The notes: a model not told the origin generated them from the letters alone. DNA of 64,000 nt from Methanolobus psychrotolerans (GCF_002243045.1 NZ_MBKP01000005.1:1-64000); one strand, 5' to 3'; shown: positions 39,950 to 49,711, counted from the stretch's first letter. Numbers and translations: made by a program.

Positions 39950-41052
39950 TATCGCCTCACCACCTGTCTAAGAACATTTCCTTTCACGAGGCAGTTGTGG
40001 GCCGCATCGGAAGCCCCAGAGGTTGCACGAAATATCCACATGTGACCAGCATCAATGTAATTATCAGTGATGGAAAACTCCATGTTAGATGCAACGTAGA
40101 CCCCGCTTGCCAATGTGAGATAGTTGTCTGTCGTCGTGGTCTGATCATCAACGGAAGGTGACACAATCAGAACAGCAGTATCGCAGTATATGTGTGGAGG
40201 CCGGGCTGTCTCCATTGTGATCTTAAGGTCGTTGCCACGCCTGACAATAATCTTATCCTGGGTGAGTGTGGTCACGGCATTGGTTCCGTTGACCCATGTG
40301 TTGAGAGTGGTCATGAGGGTCCACTCACCGCCACTCAAATAATACACATATAGAACATTTGCAGCAAGTATTATTTTGTATAGCCCGTTTGTGACCACCA
40401 CAGAACCTTCAAAAATATGTGCGGTCGAAAATACCTGTTTTTGAGGGGGGGAGGGGTAATCGTAACACCTGCATTCCCCAGTGCTTGTTTCTGCACTACC
40501 CATCTCAACATAGACATGAACTGCATCGGGTTGTATGGATTTTTGAGTACCATCCTCAACTGTGATGTTGTCGTGTACGGTCTCTTCAGGTGAGTACCAC
40601 GAAGCTCCAATTGGAACTACAAAACGATATTCTCCCGTTATGTCCCAGTCGTTCTGATGCGTGGTCTGGTCAGCAGTCAGCATCATCACATAATTGCCCT
40701 TATCAAACCACTGTCCGGTGATTGTCACTGGCCACAGTGACCCGGTGTTGTCATCCACGTCTACTGAATCTACGGATATCCACCCAGAGCGACCTTTTAT
40801 GTTATGGATGTAGTTATACCCCGACAGGCGTTGTGTGAGAGCCTCTGCATCCTCCTTCAATTGGTATACTGTCCGTGTCCCTGCGTATTTTTGCAGGATG
40901 TTTCCAGATATCAATATTTCAGGCAGGTCCGGTTCAAACTCAGCAACAACAATCCCCATACTACCAAGTGGATATATGTTCTCAGTCGGCCTGACAACGT
41001 TGCCGGGTCTGAAAACATTGACAGCAGGTAGTTCAACATTACCTATTAGCAT
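39949..41052 (-). CDS. Tail-module protein of unknown function
   Basis: 367 aa between tail chaperone and tape measure. Confidence 0.5.
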   Translation of the reverse strand: MLIGNVELPAVNVFRPGNVVRPTENIYPLGSMGIVVAEFEPDLPEILISGNILQKYAGTRTVYQLKEDAEALTQRLSGYNYIHNIKGRSGWISVDSVDVDDNTGSLWPVTITGQWFDKGNYVMMLTADQTTHQNDWDITGEYRFVVPIGASWYSPEETVHDNITVEDGTQKSIQPDAVHVYVEMGSAETSTGECRCYDYPSPPQKQVFSTAHIFEGSVVVTNGLYKIILAANVLYVYYLSGGEWTLMTTLNTWVNGTNAVTTLTQDKIIVRRGNDLKITMETARPPHIYCDTAVLIVSPSVDDQTTTTDNYLTLASGVYVASNMEFSITDNYIDAGHMWIFRATSGASDAAHNCLVKGNVLRQVVRR

Positions 41053-41308
41053 TGTGTTCTGCCCTCCTGTTCAGAAATATACTCCACTGCATGAATGTTT
41101 CGTACGATATCATATCGAGTTCTTCCGGAGTCATGTTCATATTCTCACATATCGAAAACTCTGATAGTTCAGGCAGTTCGTTCCTGTGTCCGTCTAATGC
41201 CCGGTTGACTCTTCCGACAAACCACCAGGCTGGCCGGATGAGCTCATATAGTCGAGGTTCTCCGGGGTCGTCTCCGTTGTCGAGGACATATCGGAAGCAG
41301 ATTCTCCG
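41039..41308 (-). CDS. Frameshift extension (T part) of tail assembly chaperone
   Basis: -1 frame ORF (track 41039..41347) continuing FF|RRICFRYVLDNGDDPGEP... after slippery T TTT TTC. Confidence 0.7.
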   Translation of the reverse strand, partial: RRICFRYVLDNGDDPGEPRLYELIRPAWWFVGRVNRALDGHRNELPELSEFSICENMNMTPEELDMISYETFMQWSIFLNRRAEHNANR

Positions 41309-41673
41309 AAAAAAGTATCTACACCACCACCGATAGCAGTCTTGCATGTTTTCACAAGCTCCTCAAACTCTTTCACGGTCATCTGGTCTTCAAGGGCCTT
41401 TGTTTCATCGTATGTGAGCACGGTTGCCAGCATGATGAGCTGGAAATCCTCTACATCCTGCTGGAACTCGGTGAACTTGAACAGCAGTTCAGGATCCTTG
41501 CTGAGACATTCCTGAATAGCACCCGATACAGTCATTTTCGGGTCAAGTTTTTCAAGCGGTAAGTTCCGGATGTACCATTGATTCTTCAGATTCTGAACAC
41601 GTTTGACAGAGCCTTTTCTAGGCTCGTCGTATATTTTGATTCCCATGTACTCCAACCTACTCACCTCATGCAA
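41194..41673 (-). CDS. Tail assembly chaperone (G-like)
   Basis: 159 aa, directly after the tail tube and before the tape measure region; contains the slippery site. Confidence 0.7.
   Translation of the reverse strand: MHEVSRLEYMGIKIYDEPRKGSVKRVQNLKNQWYIRNLPLEKLDPKMTVSGAIQECLSKDPELLFKFTEFQQDVEDFQLIMLATVLTYDETKALEDQMTVKEFEELVKTCKTAIGGGVDTFFGESASDMSSTTETTPENLDYMSSSGQPGGLSEESTGH
41308..41314 (-). other. -1 programmed ribosomal frameshift slippery heptamer T TTT TTC
   Basis: Zero-frame ACT TTT TTC GGA (41316-41305); -1 frame continues CGG AGA ATC TGC. Confidence 0.75.
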
Positions 41674-42577
41674 TTGCTATCCTTGTTGCTTCACCATCAC
41701 TGGTGAGGGTCATACCGACCTTTGATGCAGGGGACAGGTTCACCGATGGCGCGTTGGTCCAGTACAGGTTTGAGAAAGTAAATGCCTTGGTCCCCAGTGT
41801 GAAGTCAATCTTATGAGCATCGCCGTCGAGGATGTCGTCGTGGACGCCCATGCCTATCATAGACATGCCCATGTCCACCTGCATTGACCGTGAAAGGAAC
41901 GACCAGTCGCCTATCTTGCTGGCTGCCTCTGAACTGAGATCATAGACCGGTTCGATGTCGTTCTCAATGCTTATCTTAAGAGATTCGAGGTAGACATCTG
42001 ATGTGTCGGGGGATACATCATCATACTCGAACAGCGTGATACTTGACATTGTGTATGGTGCTGCGGTTGGTGCAGATGCGTGGGAGCCAGTGCCTTTGTA
42101 ATCTGTTTCGCTCCAGTCAGTTTTTCCGATGCACATGAATGTCAGTGTGAGTGTTGCAGCTGTTCTGGTGTCAGGGAAGTCGAGAACGGCAGACTTCCAT
42201 CCACAGCCTTCAAGAACACAGTATTCCGTACCGGCCACAAGACCGATACTAATAGGGTGAGATACAATTCCCGGTGCATACGCTGACGTGGTCGCTCCCA
42301 GCAGGATATATGGAAGCCATGTAACTCCGGATACTTTCAAAGTGATGGTGACCTGATGTGTTTCTCCGGTTTTGACAGATTCCCCACATGAGAGGGGGTC
42401 TGTGTCAGTAGCACCCTTGAGGATCTTATAGGATTCCATCTCAGGTCCTGACTGCACATCAATCCCGACGAGATCACCAGGAAATGCTAACATGGTTGGG
42501 TTTGTGGGTGTTGTTCCCAGAGTTTCTTCGCCAATATATTCAGCCCAGCGGACCGTTCTTCCGTCAATCACTGCCAT
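41666..42577 (-). CDS. Major tail (tube) protein
   Basis: 303 aa; MAVIDGRTVRWAEYIGEETLGTTPTNPTMLAFPGD; position upstream of the chaperone pair. Confidence 0.7.
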   Translation of the reverse strand: MAVIDGRTVRWAEYIGEETLGTTPTNPTMLAFPGDLVGIDVQSGPEMESYKILKGATDTDPLSCGESVKTGETHQVTITLKVSGVTWLPYILLGATTSAYAPGIVSHPISIGLVAGTEYCVLEGCGWKSAVLDFPDTRTAATLTLTFMCIGKTDWSETDYKGTGSHASAPTAAPYTMSSITLFEYDDVSPDTSDVYLESLKISIENDIEPVYDLSSEAASKIGDWSFLSRSMQVDMGMSMIGMGVHDDILDGDAHKIDFTLGTKAFTFSNLYWTNAPSVNLSPASKVGMTLTSDGEATRIAIA

Positions 42578-42927
42578 TATAATTCACCTCTGATGTATGC
42601 CTTGTATTTGTTTTGTTTCAGCACAAGCTCATCAATTTCTGCCTGCCTGGCTGCCCTGAGTACATTTGCTTCCGTGCCTGTCAAACTGTCGGGAACAACG
42701 TGGAGAGAGTTCTGTTTGCTGTCTATCACAGTTGACAATTCAGCAGCTGCAGTTGATAGAACAGTCTGTGCCATGGTGTTCTCGGCAATCAGCCGGATGA
42801 GTTCTGCGTTCTGTGCTTTCAGACCGTTGTTTTCGGCCTTCAGTTCTATGACCTTGGCTTCGAGTATTTCCAGCTGAGCGTTGGCTATGTCAAGCTCGCT
42901 GGTCTTTTCGGTGGTGTTTTCTGCCAT
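42577..42927 (-). CDS. Coiled-coil protein
   Basis: 116 aa; ELDIANAQLEILEAKVIELKAENNGLKAQNAELIRLI. Confidence 0.5.
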   Translation of the reverse strand: MAENTTEKTSELDIANAQLEILEAKVIELKAENNGLKAQNAELIRLIAENTMAQTVLSTAAAELSTVIDSKQNSLHVVPDSLTGTEANVLRAARQAEIDELVLKQNKYKAYIRGEL

Positions 42928-42936
42928 ATTTTGACC

Positions 42937-43362
42937 TCATGAGTGGTAGAGTGTAATCGAAACAATGTAATCAAAAACCCCTTCGTCATATCCCAGATTG
43001 CCTATGCTGGCGATATCCTCCTGCGCGTTGAATATCCTGACATCACCGGTGAGTGGCGTTGTCCAGCCCTCGACCGTGGAGCAGACAAGCGATGCAAATG
43101 ATTCTGCGATAGTTGCCCCGTTCTGCCCGGACTGGTTCGTAGTGAGTATGTGGATCGTGAGAGTGGACTGATAGTAGAGCTGTCCGGAAGAAACATCGAA
43201 GACATATGATGCAATACCATCATTAGAAATATTGAGCGTGATTGTAGGATAGGATGTGATTGCCTGATTGCTCCATATTTTTGAGGCACTTATACCAGTA
43301 ATCGATGCGGGAATGGATGTGAATATAGATTTCTTTTGTGTGTCGGATAATGCTCTTGCCAT
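42937..43362 (-). CDS. Tail completion/terminator-like protein
   Basis: Position and size; start set at ATG 43362 (MARALSDTQKK). Confidence 0.55.
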   Translation of the reverse strand: MARALSDTQKKSIFTSIPASITGISASKIWSNQAITSYPTITLNISNDGIASYVFDVSSGQLYYQSTLTIHILTTNQSGQNGATIAESFASLVCSTVEGWTTPLTGDVRIFNAQEDIASIGNLGYDEGVFDYIVSITLYHS

Positions 43363-43424
43363 CGGTGGGTTCTCCACTTGTAATTAGAAACACAGGTTCT
43401 CTGCAAGAGGTGGTTGGTTTTCGG

Positions 43425-43444
43425 GTATATAAAGGAAAGTTGAA
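43425..43444 (-). promoter_or_regulatory. Provirus late-promoter motif copy E
   Basis: Minus strand TTCAACTTTCCTTTATATAC, abutting the TAA stop of 43445..43852. Confidence 0.7.
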
Positions 43445-43852
43445 TTATTTGCCGTTGACGATCTTCTTAATCTGTTTTCTGTTTTCCCGGGAGGCTGATC
43501 TCATGAACGACCTCTCCGGGATATTTGCCTTCGGTGCTCCAAACTCATGATGCCGTGCAATCAATGCTCTTGATCCAAACACACCGACCTCAACGTATCC
43601 CGGACCACCCTTATGGTCAATCTGGTCCAACAACTCGCCTTCGTCTATAAGAGGTGTTGAACTTCCCTTGCTGGCCACAGTACGAGCCTTCAGTGGTGGT
43701 TGTAAACGTGACATGATCTTCTCTGTCATCTTTGTTTCCAGGAACACACCGGCTTTCTCAAGACGTTCTTGTGTACCATTATCAAGATCCTCTCTGAGTT
43801 TGTCCAGGGCCTTTAGAGTACCAGCTGTATCAGCACTCACACGGACTACCAT
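43445..43852 (-). CDS. HK97 gp10-like head-tail/tail protein
   Basis: LKALDKLREDLDNGTQERLEKAGVFLETKMTEKIM ... IARHHEFGAPKANIPERSFMRSA. Confidence 0.75.
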   Translation of the reverse strand: MVVRVSADTAGTLKALDKLREDLDNGTQERLEKAGVFLETKMTEKIMSRLQPPLKARTVASKGSSTPLIDEGELLDQIDHKGGPGYVEVGVFGSRALIARHHEFGAPKANIPERSFMRSASRENRKQIKKIVNGK

Positions 43853-44021
43853 TCAGTTCCCTCCGATGTTTTTCTTGGCATGCTTTGCAGCAGTAGGGGA
43901 GTGCGACTTGCCTATATTTTACAAAGTAGACCGAATTGAACTTCCTCTTCTGAATACGAGTCATCGGGATAAGAGTATCACAATCGGGATTCGCACAGGA
44001 TACCAATGTTGTTTCTATCAT
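43830..44021 (-). CDS. Small zinc-ribbon-like protein
   Basis: CANPDCDTLIP ... YCCKACQEKHR. Confidence 0.5.
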   Translation of the reverse strand: MIETTLVSCANPDCDTLIPMTRIQKRKFNSVYFVKYRQVALPYCCKACQEKHRRELNGSPCEC

Positions 44022-44287
44022 GGTTTACTATGTCGTTGATGTAAGCGTCTTCGTGTGTCTCAACAGTTGGAAATACTGAAATACAAAATATATCTTCTGC
44101 AATATTCGGTGCAGTACAGGAAACATTGACTGTGTGGATCAAAAGGGGTATTTTGAGATGGTCACATTTGTAGAAGTCAGAACATTTGTTAGTGCAGATG
44201 ACAGGATACTCCGTTTCAGCCACACGTCCATATTTCTTGCACAAAAACATACTACCATATATACTCTTATATAATTTATATTTATAT

Positions 44288-44653
44288 TTATCTTTTGACC
44301 ATCAAGTACGTGATGCGGGACACATCAACATACTGATCCATCAGGTTGGACTCTTTCATCTTTGAGTTGACCAGCCATTCTGTGATGGTGGTGTCCTCTT
44401 CTGTGATCTTGATACGGTCGCCCGGAACAATTGCAAGCGAGGAATCACAGGTTAGCGTTCTGACACCTTTCTCAACTATACCAGGATCCAGGTATTGACG
44501 TTCTTTCAAACTGATATCTGCAACATGGCCAGACATCGCAGTTTCGGTTGTGGATTCCGGGACCCATGCCCCCGTGCTTTGGTTGGTGTATCCCTCTGTG
44601 ACATCCACTTTTTTAATGGTCCGCGGATAATTAAATGCGTAAAATGGCATCAT
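44288..44653 (-). CDS. Head-closure/stopper-like protein
   Basis: MPFYAFNYPRTIKKVDVTEGY ... GVRTLTCDSSLAIVPGDRIKI; size and position. Confidence 0.5.
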   Translation of the reverse strand: MMPFYAFNYPRTIKKVDVTEGYTNQSTGAWVPESTTETAMSGHVADISLKERQYLDPGIVEKGVRTLTCDSSLAIVPGDRIKITEEDTTITEWLVNSKMKESNLMDQYVDVSRITYLMVKR

Positions 44654-44883
44654 ATCCTCCCCGTCAAAACCAAAAAAAACCACACAAGTGCAGACACAAC
44701 CAGGGAAATGCCTGCCACTATTCCCCGGTCATGCTGCCTACACTGCTCAAGAAAAGAAACCCTCTCATCGAGTTTCTCATGCGCAACCAATTGTCGAGAA
44801 TATGAACTGCGAACATCGTCAACCTTCTGTTCAATTCTCCCAAGTGATCTGCATATTTCACTGAGTAGGTCGTTCTCTGCCAT
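44650..44883 (-). CDS. XhlA-like coiled coil plus C-terminal TM protein, possible lysis accessory
   Basis: GRIEQKVDDVRSSYSRQLVAHEKLDERVSFLEQ ... GIVAGISLVVSALVWFFLVLTGRI. Confidence 0.45.
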   Translation of the reverse strand: MAENDLLSEICRSLGRIEQKVDDVRSSYSRQLVAHEKLDERVSFLEQCRQHDRGIVAGISLVVSALVWFFLVLTGRI

Positions 44884-44893
44884 TTCTAGCCCC

Positions 44894-45094
44894 TTATGCT
44901 TTCCCGAACAGATACCCCAGTGGAGTGCCCATCATCATGGTGAGGACCCCTACTGCAGTCTCGTTGACGTCTATTCCATTGACGAGCATATAGGCTGCCA
45001 CACCCGCACCCGCTACGATTGTGACAAGTGCTGCTATTTCATCGGCGTTGTGGGAAAGTATTGCATTTCCTTTCGTTGTTTCATTTTCGGTCAT
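44894..45094 (-). CDS. Small membrane protein, holin candidate
   Basis: 66 aa with two hydrophobic segments (IAALVTIVAGAGVAAYMLV; VGVLTMMMGTPLGYLFG). Confidence 0.4.
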   Translation of the reverse strand: MTENETTKGNAILSHNADEIAALVTIVAGAGVAAYMLVNGIDVNETAVGVLTMMMGTPLGYLFGKA

Positions 45095-45118
45095 ATTCTG
45101 ATGCCTCCGTCTAATTGA

Positions 45119-47635
45119 TTACCATCTTCTCCTGTTCCAGAAATATCCTGCAGCGAGAATGAATGCTCCTACGATTGCTATGAATCCACCAGATCCGCTT
45201 TCCCCATCAACATCTAATGTTAATGTAACGAGTGTACTCTGACTATCTGATGAATCAGGAGAATACACAAGCATATCAGGGGTAATAGTCGCAGTATCTG
45301 TTTCTCCGTCTTTAGTTGCAGTGACAGTCCACGTAACATCCTGCGATTGTCCTGTTGTTGTGTAATACTTCGTTGATTTTGTCAATGCAACTGCACCGGA
45401 TGCATTTTCATATCTGTCGGGAAGCTCGCCATCTGAAAGAGTCAAAGAACTGTTTATAGTGTCTGTGTATGCCTTTTCTACACCACCATAATCCAGATTA
45501 TGAGGATATATCTGTTCTCCTGTTTCTGGATTAGTTGCAGTTGTTGAGAATGATAGTGTTGCCCCTTCAACATTCTGACCGGATGGATTTACTACTTTGA
45601 TGTTTGGATAATATCCAAGATGTAGCGTTGAATCACAATAATCGGGATAATTGATTTGCCAGTATGTTGCTTCTGAACTTGGATTAATTGCATATACGTC
45701 AGCTTTGTGAATTTCAACTCCACCATTATTATAATAATCAACCATCCACCACATTTTCGTATTGACAGTCACGTTAGTGTCAATAAATGTAATAGTATCT
45801 CTTGAATAGTTTGCACTATCGGTTTCATTTATTGCAGTAGTCGATGTTCCGGGTGAGAAAACTGTAATCGGATACTCATCACTATTTGCAAAATTTATAG
45901 AAATATTATCAAATAGAAGTTTATCAGATGTTAGATATTCATATCCTGGTGACCAGTATCCAAACGTATATATTCCCTGTCCATCGTGATTGGTTGCGGT
46001 TATGTTCCTGAATATTATATTATTTTGATGACCGCCTGCTGCAATGAGCCTGTCTCTTGTGTTTTGCGCAGTAGAATCTTCAATTAGATTATATGATTCC
46101 ATTTCTTCTCCAGCGCCATAAAACACATTCCAAGAGTCTCCATTGCTCGCATTGTGACCAAGCACAGAATTATTATAGAACCAGCCAAACGAACCCTTTG
46201 TTTCGATTGCATTATGACCGTATCCATCCGGATAGACAACGTTTGAATGAACTGTATTATAATCATTCAGATTTAATTTTATGGCAGTATACACAGCTTC
46301 ATGTATGTGGTTATAGGCAATTGTATTGTTATTTGCGCCTGCACGGATATATATGCCCGAACCACCGTTGTTCTTTTGAGCAGCCCATATATGATTTCCT
46401 GCGATGTTTAGGCCTTCTACAAATGTACCGCTTGTCTGTGTTGTTGTCATTATTCCGTCATAGCCAGCAGTGATATTGTTGTTTAGTATTGTGATGTTAT
46501 TTCCAGCATTCCCATCAATTGTTATGCCATGGCTACTAGAATAACTAGAATACATGTAATTATCTTGCAGAGTAACGCCGTTCACCGATGCACTGCTAGA
46601 AAAGTAAAAAGAACCACCAGCATAGGATTCATCACTTGTAATATTACAATTTCTAATAGTTGCATTTGTTACATCAGAACCAGTCGCGAAACTTACAGGT
46701 GTTCCATAAAATGATGAAATATTACAGTTATGAATTAAAATGTTAGAGCCTGAAACAGTATCAAATACTAGTGTATTTTGTCCAGTAGTTGTTGATTGTG
46801 TTTCAATGTCAATGTTTTTGATTGTCAGGTTGTTCTGACCAGATAATGTGATTGGGTTCTCGTCACCAGTGGTATATATTTTTGCAGAATCGCCGTATCC
46901 GGATATAGTTACATTTTTAGCAGAACCGGAAATAGTAACAGATTCGTTATATTCTCCTGTGATGTAGATATTCCCACTTGAATTAATTAATTGTACTGCT
47001 CCCGATACGGTTTCAAATGGATAATCTTCTGTTCCGTTATTAGAATCAGAGGCAGACGGATGCGAGGCATTAACATAAATTGTATCATATGTGTCTGCAT
47101 AAGTAACGTTTATATATGCTGGATAATCTCCTTCTCTTGAACTAAGTAACAACCACCAGCCATTTCTTGTAGCTGTTCCAAAAGAATGAGTGCCACTGCT
47201 GGATATATAACTAGAAACATTGATACTGTTCCATCCACTCGTGAATGCTGGAATTGTGGCTCCATTCACATTAACATCCGTGGTGGGTCTGCCACTGTTC
47301 CATGTAGTTGTATTCTCTGCCCAATTATTAGATATGTAAGTCAAATAATTAAATCCGTTGATTTGGTATCCATTATTTACATAGATGTTCAACCATGCAG
47401 ATGTGACCGGTTTATCTACTTCAAACTTGAAATACACTCTATCATTGTAACTAGCATCACGTCTATCAAACAATGTTGTATTTGTTCCAAAATTTGTATT
47501 CGGTTCTGTTTCTCTTACCGATGTATCTTCAGATACTGTGATATTCACTTTGTCTGCACTCACTGTGCCTGATGTCAATATTAAGACTGCAAAACATATG
47601 AAAAAGAGGGATTTAATATTCCAATTAAATTGCAT
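45119..47635 (-). CDS. Secreted, C-terminally anchored beta-helix protein with DNRLRE-like N-terminal domain
   Basis: Signal peptide; SEDTSVRETEPNTNFGTNTTLFDRRDASYNDRVYFKF; NosD-like repeats; C-term GSGGFIAIVGAFILAAGYFWNRRRW. Confidence 0.75.
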   Translation of the reverse strand: MQFNWNIKSLFFICFAVLILTSGTVSADKVNITVSEDTSVRETEPNTNFGTNTTLFDRRDASYNDRVYFKFEVDKPVTSAWLNIYVNNGYQINGFNYLTYISNNWAENTTTWNSGRPTTDVNVNGATIPAFTSGWNSINVSSYISSSGTHSFGTATRNGWWLLLSSREGDYPAYINVTYADTYDTIYVNASHPSASDSNNGTEDYPFETVSGAVQLINSSGNIYITGEYNESVTISGSAKNVTISGYGDSAKIYTTGDENPITLSGQNNLTIKNIDIETQSTTTGQNTLVFDTVSGSNILIHNCNISSFYGTPVSFATGSDVTNATIRNCNITSDESYAGGSFYFSSSASVNGVTLQDNYMYSSYSSSHGITIDGNAGNNITILNNNITAGYDGIMTTTQTSGTFVEGLNIAGNHIWAAQKNNGGSGIYIRAGANNNTIAYNHIHEAVYTAIKLNLNDYNTVHSNVVYPDGYGHNAIETKGSFGWFYNNSVLGHNASNGDSWNVFYGAGEEMESYNLIEDSTAQNTRDRLIAAGGHQNNIIFRNITATNHDGQGIYTFGYWSPGYEYLTSDKLLFDNISINFANSDEYPITVFSPGTSTTAINETDSANYSRDTITFIDTNVTVNTKMWWMVDYYNNGGVEIHKADVYAINPSSEATYWQINYPDYCDSTLHLGYYPNIKVVNPSGQNVEGATLSFSTTATNPETGEQIYPHNLDYGGVEKAYTDTINSSLTLSDGELPDRYENASGAVALTKSTKYYTTTGQSQDVTWTVTATKDGETDTATITPDMLVYSPDSSDSQSTLVTLTLDVDGESGSGGFIAIVGAFILAAGYFWNRRRW

Positions 47636-47656
47636 GAGAAAAAGTTAAAATTGGAG

Positions 47657-47676
47657 TATATAAAGGAAAGTTGAAA
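47657..47676 (-). promoter_or_regulatory. Provirus late-promoter motif copy D
   Basis: TTCAACTTTCCTTTATATAC, 21 nt before ATG at 47635. Confidence 0.75.
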
Positions 47677-47753
47677 CGTGTTTAGAAAACTTAATAAACA
47701 TGATATGATTTCTTATACATAATAGGGTTAAAAATTTAATTAACGGTGGTATA

Positions 47754-48599
47754 ATGAAATTAAATGAAATATTGTTGATAGCTTTAGCTTTAGCTATCTT
47801 TTTTGTTAGTACGGCAGCAGCCGGGGAGATCCTCAACCCAGGTGAAATAAACGAAACATTTATAGTTCACGATGGTGAAACTCTTTGGATACACCCAGGT
47901 GACTCGCTTTCCATAGCAGCAAATTTTGTTATCGAGTCAGGTGGTATTTTTATCAACGAAGGGGATTCACTGAGGGTAAGTGTTAGTCAGTTCACTGTCA
48001 AGCAAAATGGAACTTTTGTCAATCGGGGTGACTGGTTTAGAACGCAGATGAGCGAGTTTAATTTTGAAAACAATAGCATTATCATCAATGAAGGGACACT
48101 TTATTTTGGGGACACGAGTATTAACAATTTTGCTTATATCAATAACAGTGGTTCTTTTGGTGTAAGTGATTTTGCTATCCTCAACAATTATGGGACAGTG
48201 TATAACACTGGCACCCTTGGGTTTATAGGCAGTGTATATAACCATGGTTTGATTGAAACATTTGGTCAAATGAATATACTACCATTATACCATTTTGAAA
48301 ACATGGAAACTGGGATTATCAATAATAACGGTTTAATATCTCTAGCTAAACGCATAACTAACAACGGCATTATTAACAATTACGGTGACTTCATGGGTTT
48401 TGAAACAGTCTATAACAACGGCGCCATAATATGTTACCCAGGAAGTACGTTCGGTGGGGATACTGAACTTAGGATAATTGTAGAAGGCAACCCTGTTCAG
48501 TGGGCAAATCAGGAAAACAATATACCAGAATTCCCAACAATCGCACTCCCCATGATAGCGATAATAGGACTAGCACTGTTCTTCAAGAGAAGGAAATAA
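47754..48599 (+). CDS. Secreted protein with PEF-CTERM-like sorting signal
   Basis: Signal peptide MKLNEILLIALALAIFFVSTAAAG; Asn/Gly-rich repeats; C-term PEFPTIALPMIAIIGLALFFKRRK; opposite strand to flanking virion genes. Confidence 0.75.
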   Translation: MKLNEILLIALALAIFFVSTAAAGEILNPGEINETFIVHDGETLWIHPGDSLSIAANFVIESGGIFINEGDSLRVSVSQFTVKQNGTFVNRGDWFRTQMSEFNFENNSIIINEGTLYFGDTSINNFAYINNSGSFGVSDFAILNNYGTVYNTGTLGFIGSVYNHGLIETFGQMNILPLYHFENMETGIINNNGLISLAKRITNNGIINNYGDFMGFETVYNNGAIICYPGSTFGGDTELRIIVEGNPVQWANQENNIPEFPTIALPMIAIIGLALFFKRRK

Positions 48600-48612
48600 A
48601 AACCCTTCTCTA

Positions 48613-48879
48613 CTATTTTTCAACACTATTATTCAACTGACCATCATCTAACAGGTCAGAGATTATCCGATTAACAGTCCTTTTCTTAGGTTTTGGCTGT
48701 CCTTCCAGCAGGTCACCTATCCTTTTCAACTGCTTGATGATCTCTTCCTGATTGTACAGTTCAATGATTTTCACTTCTCTATCAGAAAGGGACCTAATGT
48801 CAAGGATCTCCCCTGGTTGAGCTGGCCACCTGTCTGCTTTGATCTGAGCTTTGACAAACTCCTGTGTGGGATACATCAT
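48613..48879 (-). CDS. Hypothetical provirus protein
   Basis: 88-aa ORF in the head operon. Confidence 0.5.
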   Translation of the reverse strand: MMYPTQEFVKAQIKADRWPAQPGEILDIRSLSDREVKIIELYNQEEIIKQLKRIGDLLEGQPKPKKRTVNRIISDLLDDGQLNNSVEK

Positions 48880-49310
48880 GCTTTGTACCTCCCCATTACG
48901 TTTACAGCGACAGTTGCAGCTCCACCGGTGGCCACCTCAATCCATGCTTTTGTGCCAGGCGGAACATCCTCAATCAGCGGGTATGCCGTTGACATTCCCT
49001 GCAGTGCCTGTGTTCCGGTGAGAGCCATTGAATATGCATATTTCTCCTTATCTGCACCAAGAACACGCCACTTCAAAGCAACTGCCAGTGTAACAGAAGC
49101 AGACGCAGTCACATTGATATCGACCATGCTGTAGTATCTGATCTTTTCAGCATCGATGTAGAATTTAAGAGTCTCTGCACCAGCTGCTGTGAGACAATAG
49201 AAAGCAGGTGCATCAGTATCAGGTGTGAGTTCAACACCTTCGGAGTCTGTTAGGGGGATTCCACGAGGTTTATCCCCCTGCTCCTGTGTGAACTCGTCGG
49301 TATATTTCAT
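48876..49310 (-). CDS. Head-module protein of unknown function
   Basis: 144 aa, 4-bp overlaps with neighbours. Confidence 0.5.
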   Translation of the reverse strand: MKYTDEFTQEQGDKPRGIPLTDSEGVELTPDTDAPAFYCLTAAGAETLKFYIDAEKIRYYSMVDINVTASASVTLAVALKWRVLGADKEKYAYSMALTGTQALQGMSTAYPLIEDVPPGTKAWIEVATGGAATVAVNVMGRYKA

Positions 49311-49711
49311 TCAGAATCCTCCTCAGAATAGAATGTTGATTCATTAGTGTAAGTGTAGTTGGTTCCGCTAGTCCGTATTTTCAGGGTTTCTATCAAGGCA
49401 CTATACTCAACCGCATAGGTGGATACACCACGACCATTCCCGAATGTTATTTGTGAATCGCCCTCTTTGATCTGTGTCACCGAACCTTTCATCAGTGAAG
49501 GATTCGGAGAAACCAGAGAGTTGACAATCCAACAGAGCACTACCCTTGAGTAGAGATCAGCAGCACCACCGGTGAATGATGTCCGGTTAGTTGCATTCTG
49601 AACTATGCTTTCGGCTGTGTCGGAAAGGGTTTCTATGAAAGCGGTTGTATATCCCGCCGGCAAGCTGGTCTGTAGTTCCAGCTCAACGTCTGTATCTGAG
49701 ATGAGTGCCAC
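49307..49711 (-). CDS. Head-tail connector-like protein
   Basis: 134 aa directly downstream of major capsid. Confidence 0.5.
   Translation of the reverse strand: MALISDTDVELELQTSLPAGYTTAFIETLSDTAESIVQNATNRTSFTGGAADLYSRVVLCWIVNSLVSPNPSLMKGSVTQIKEGDSQITFGNGRGVSTYAVEYSALIETLKIRTSGTNYTYTNESTFYSEEDSE

Noticed and set aside
43978-44250. 90-aa Cys-containing minus ORF overlapping 43830..44021
   Set aside because: Might be real but has no family resemblance and overlaps the zinc-ribbon ORF by 44 bp; not supported enough to list.
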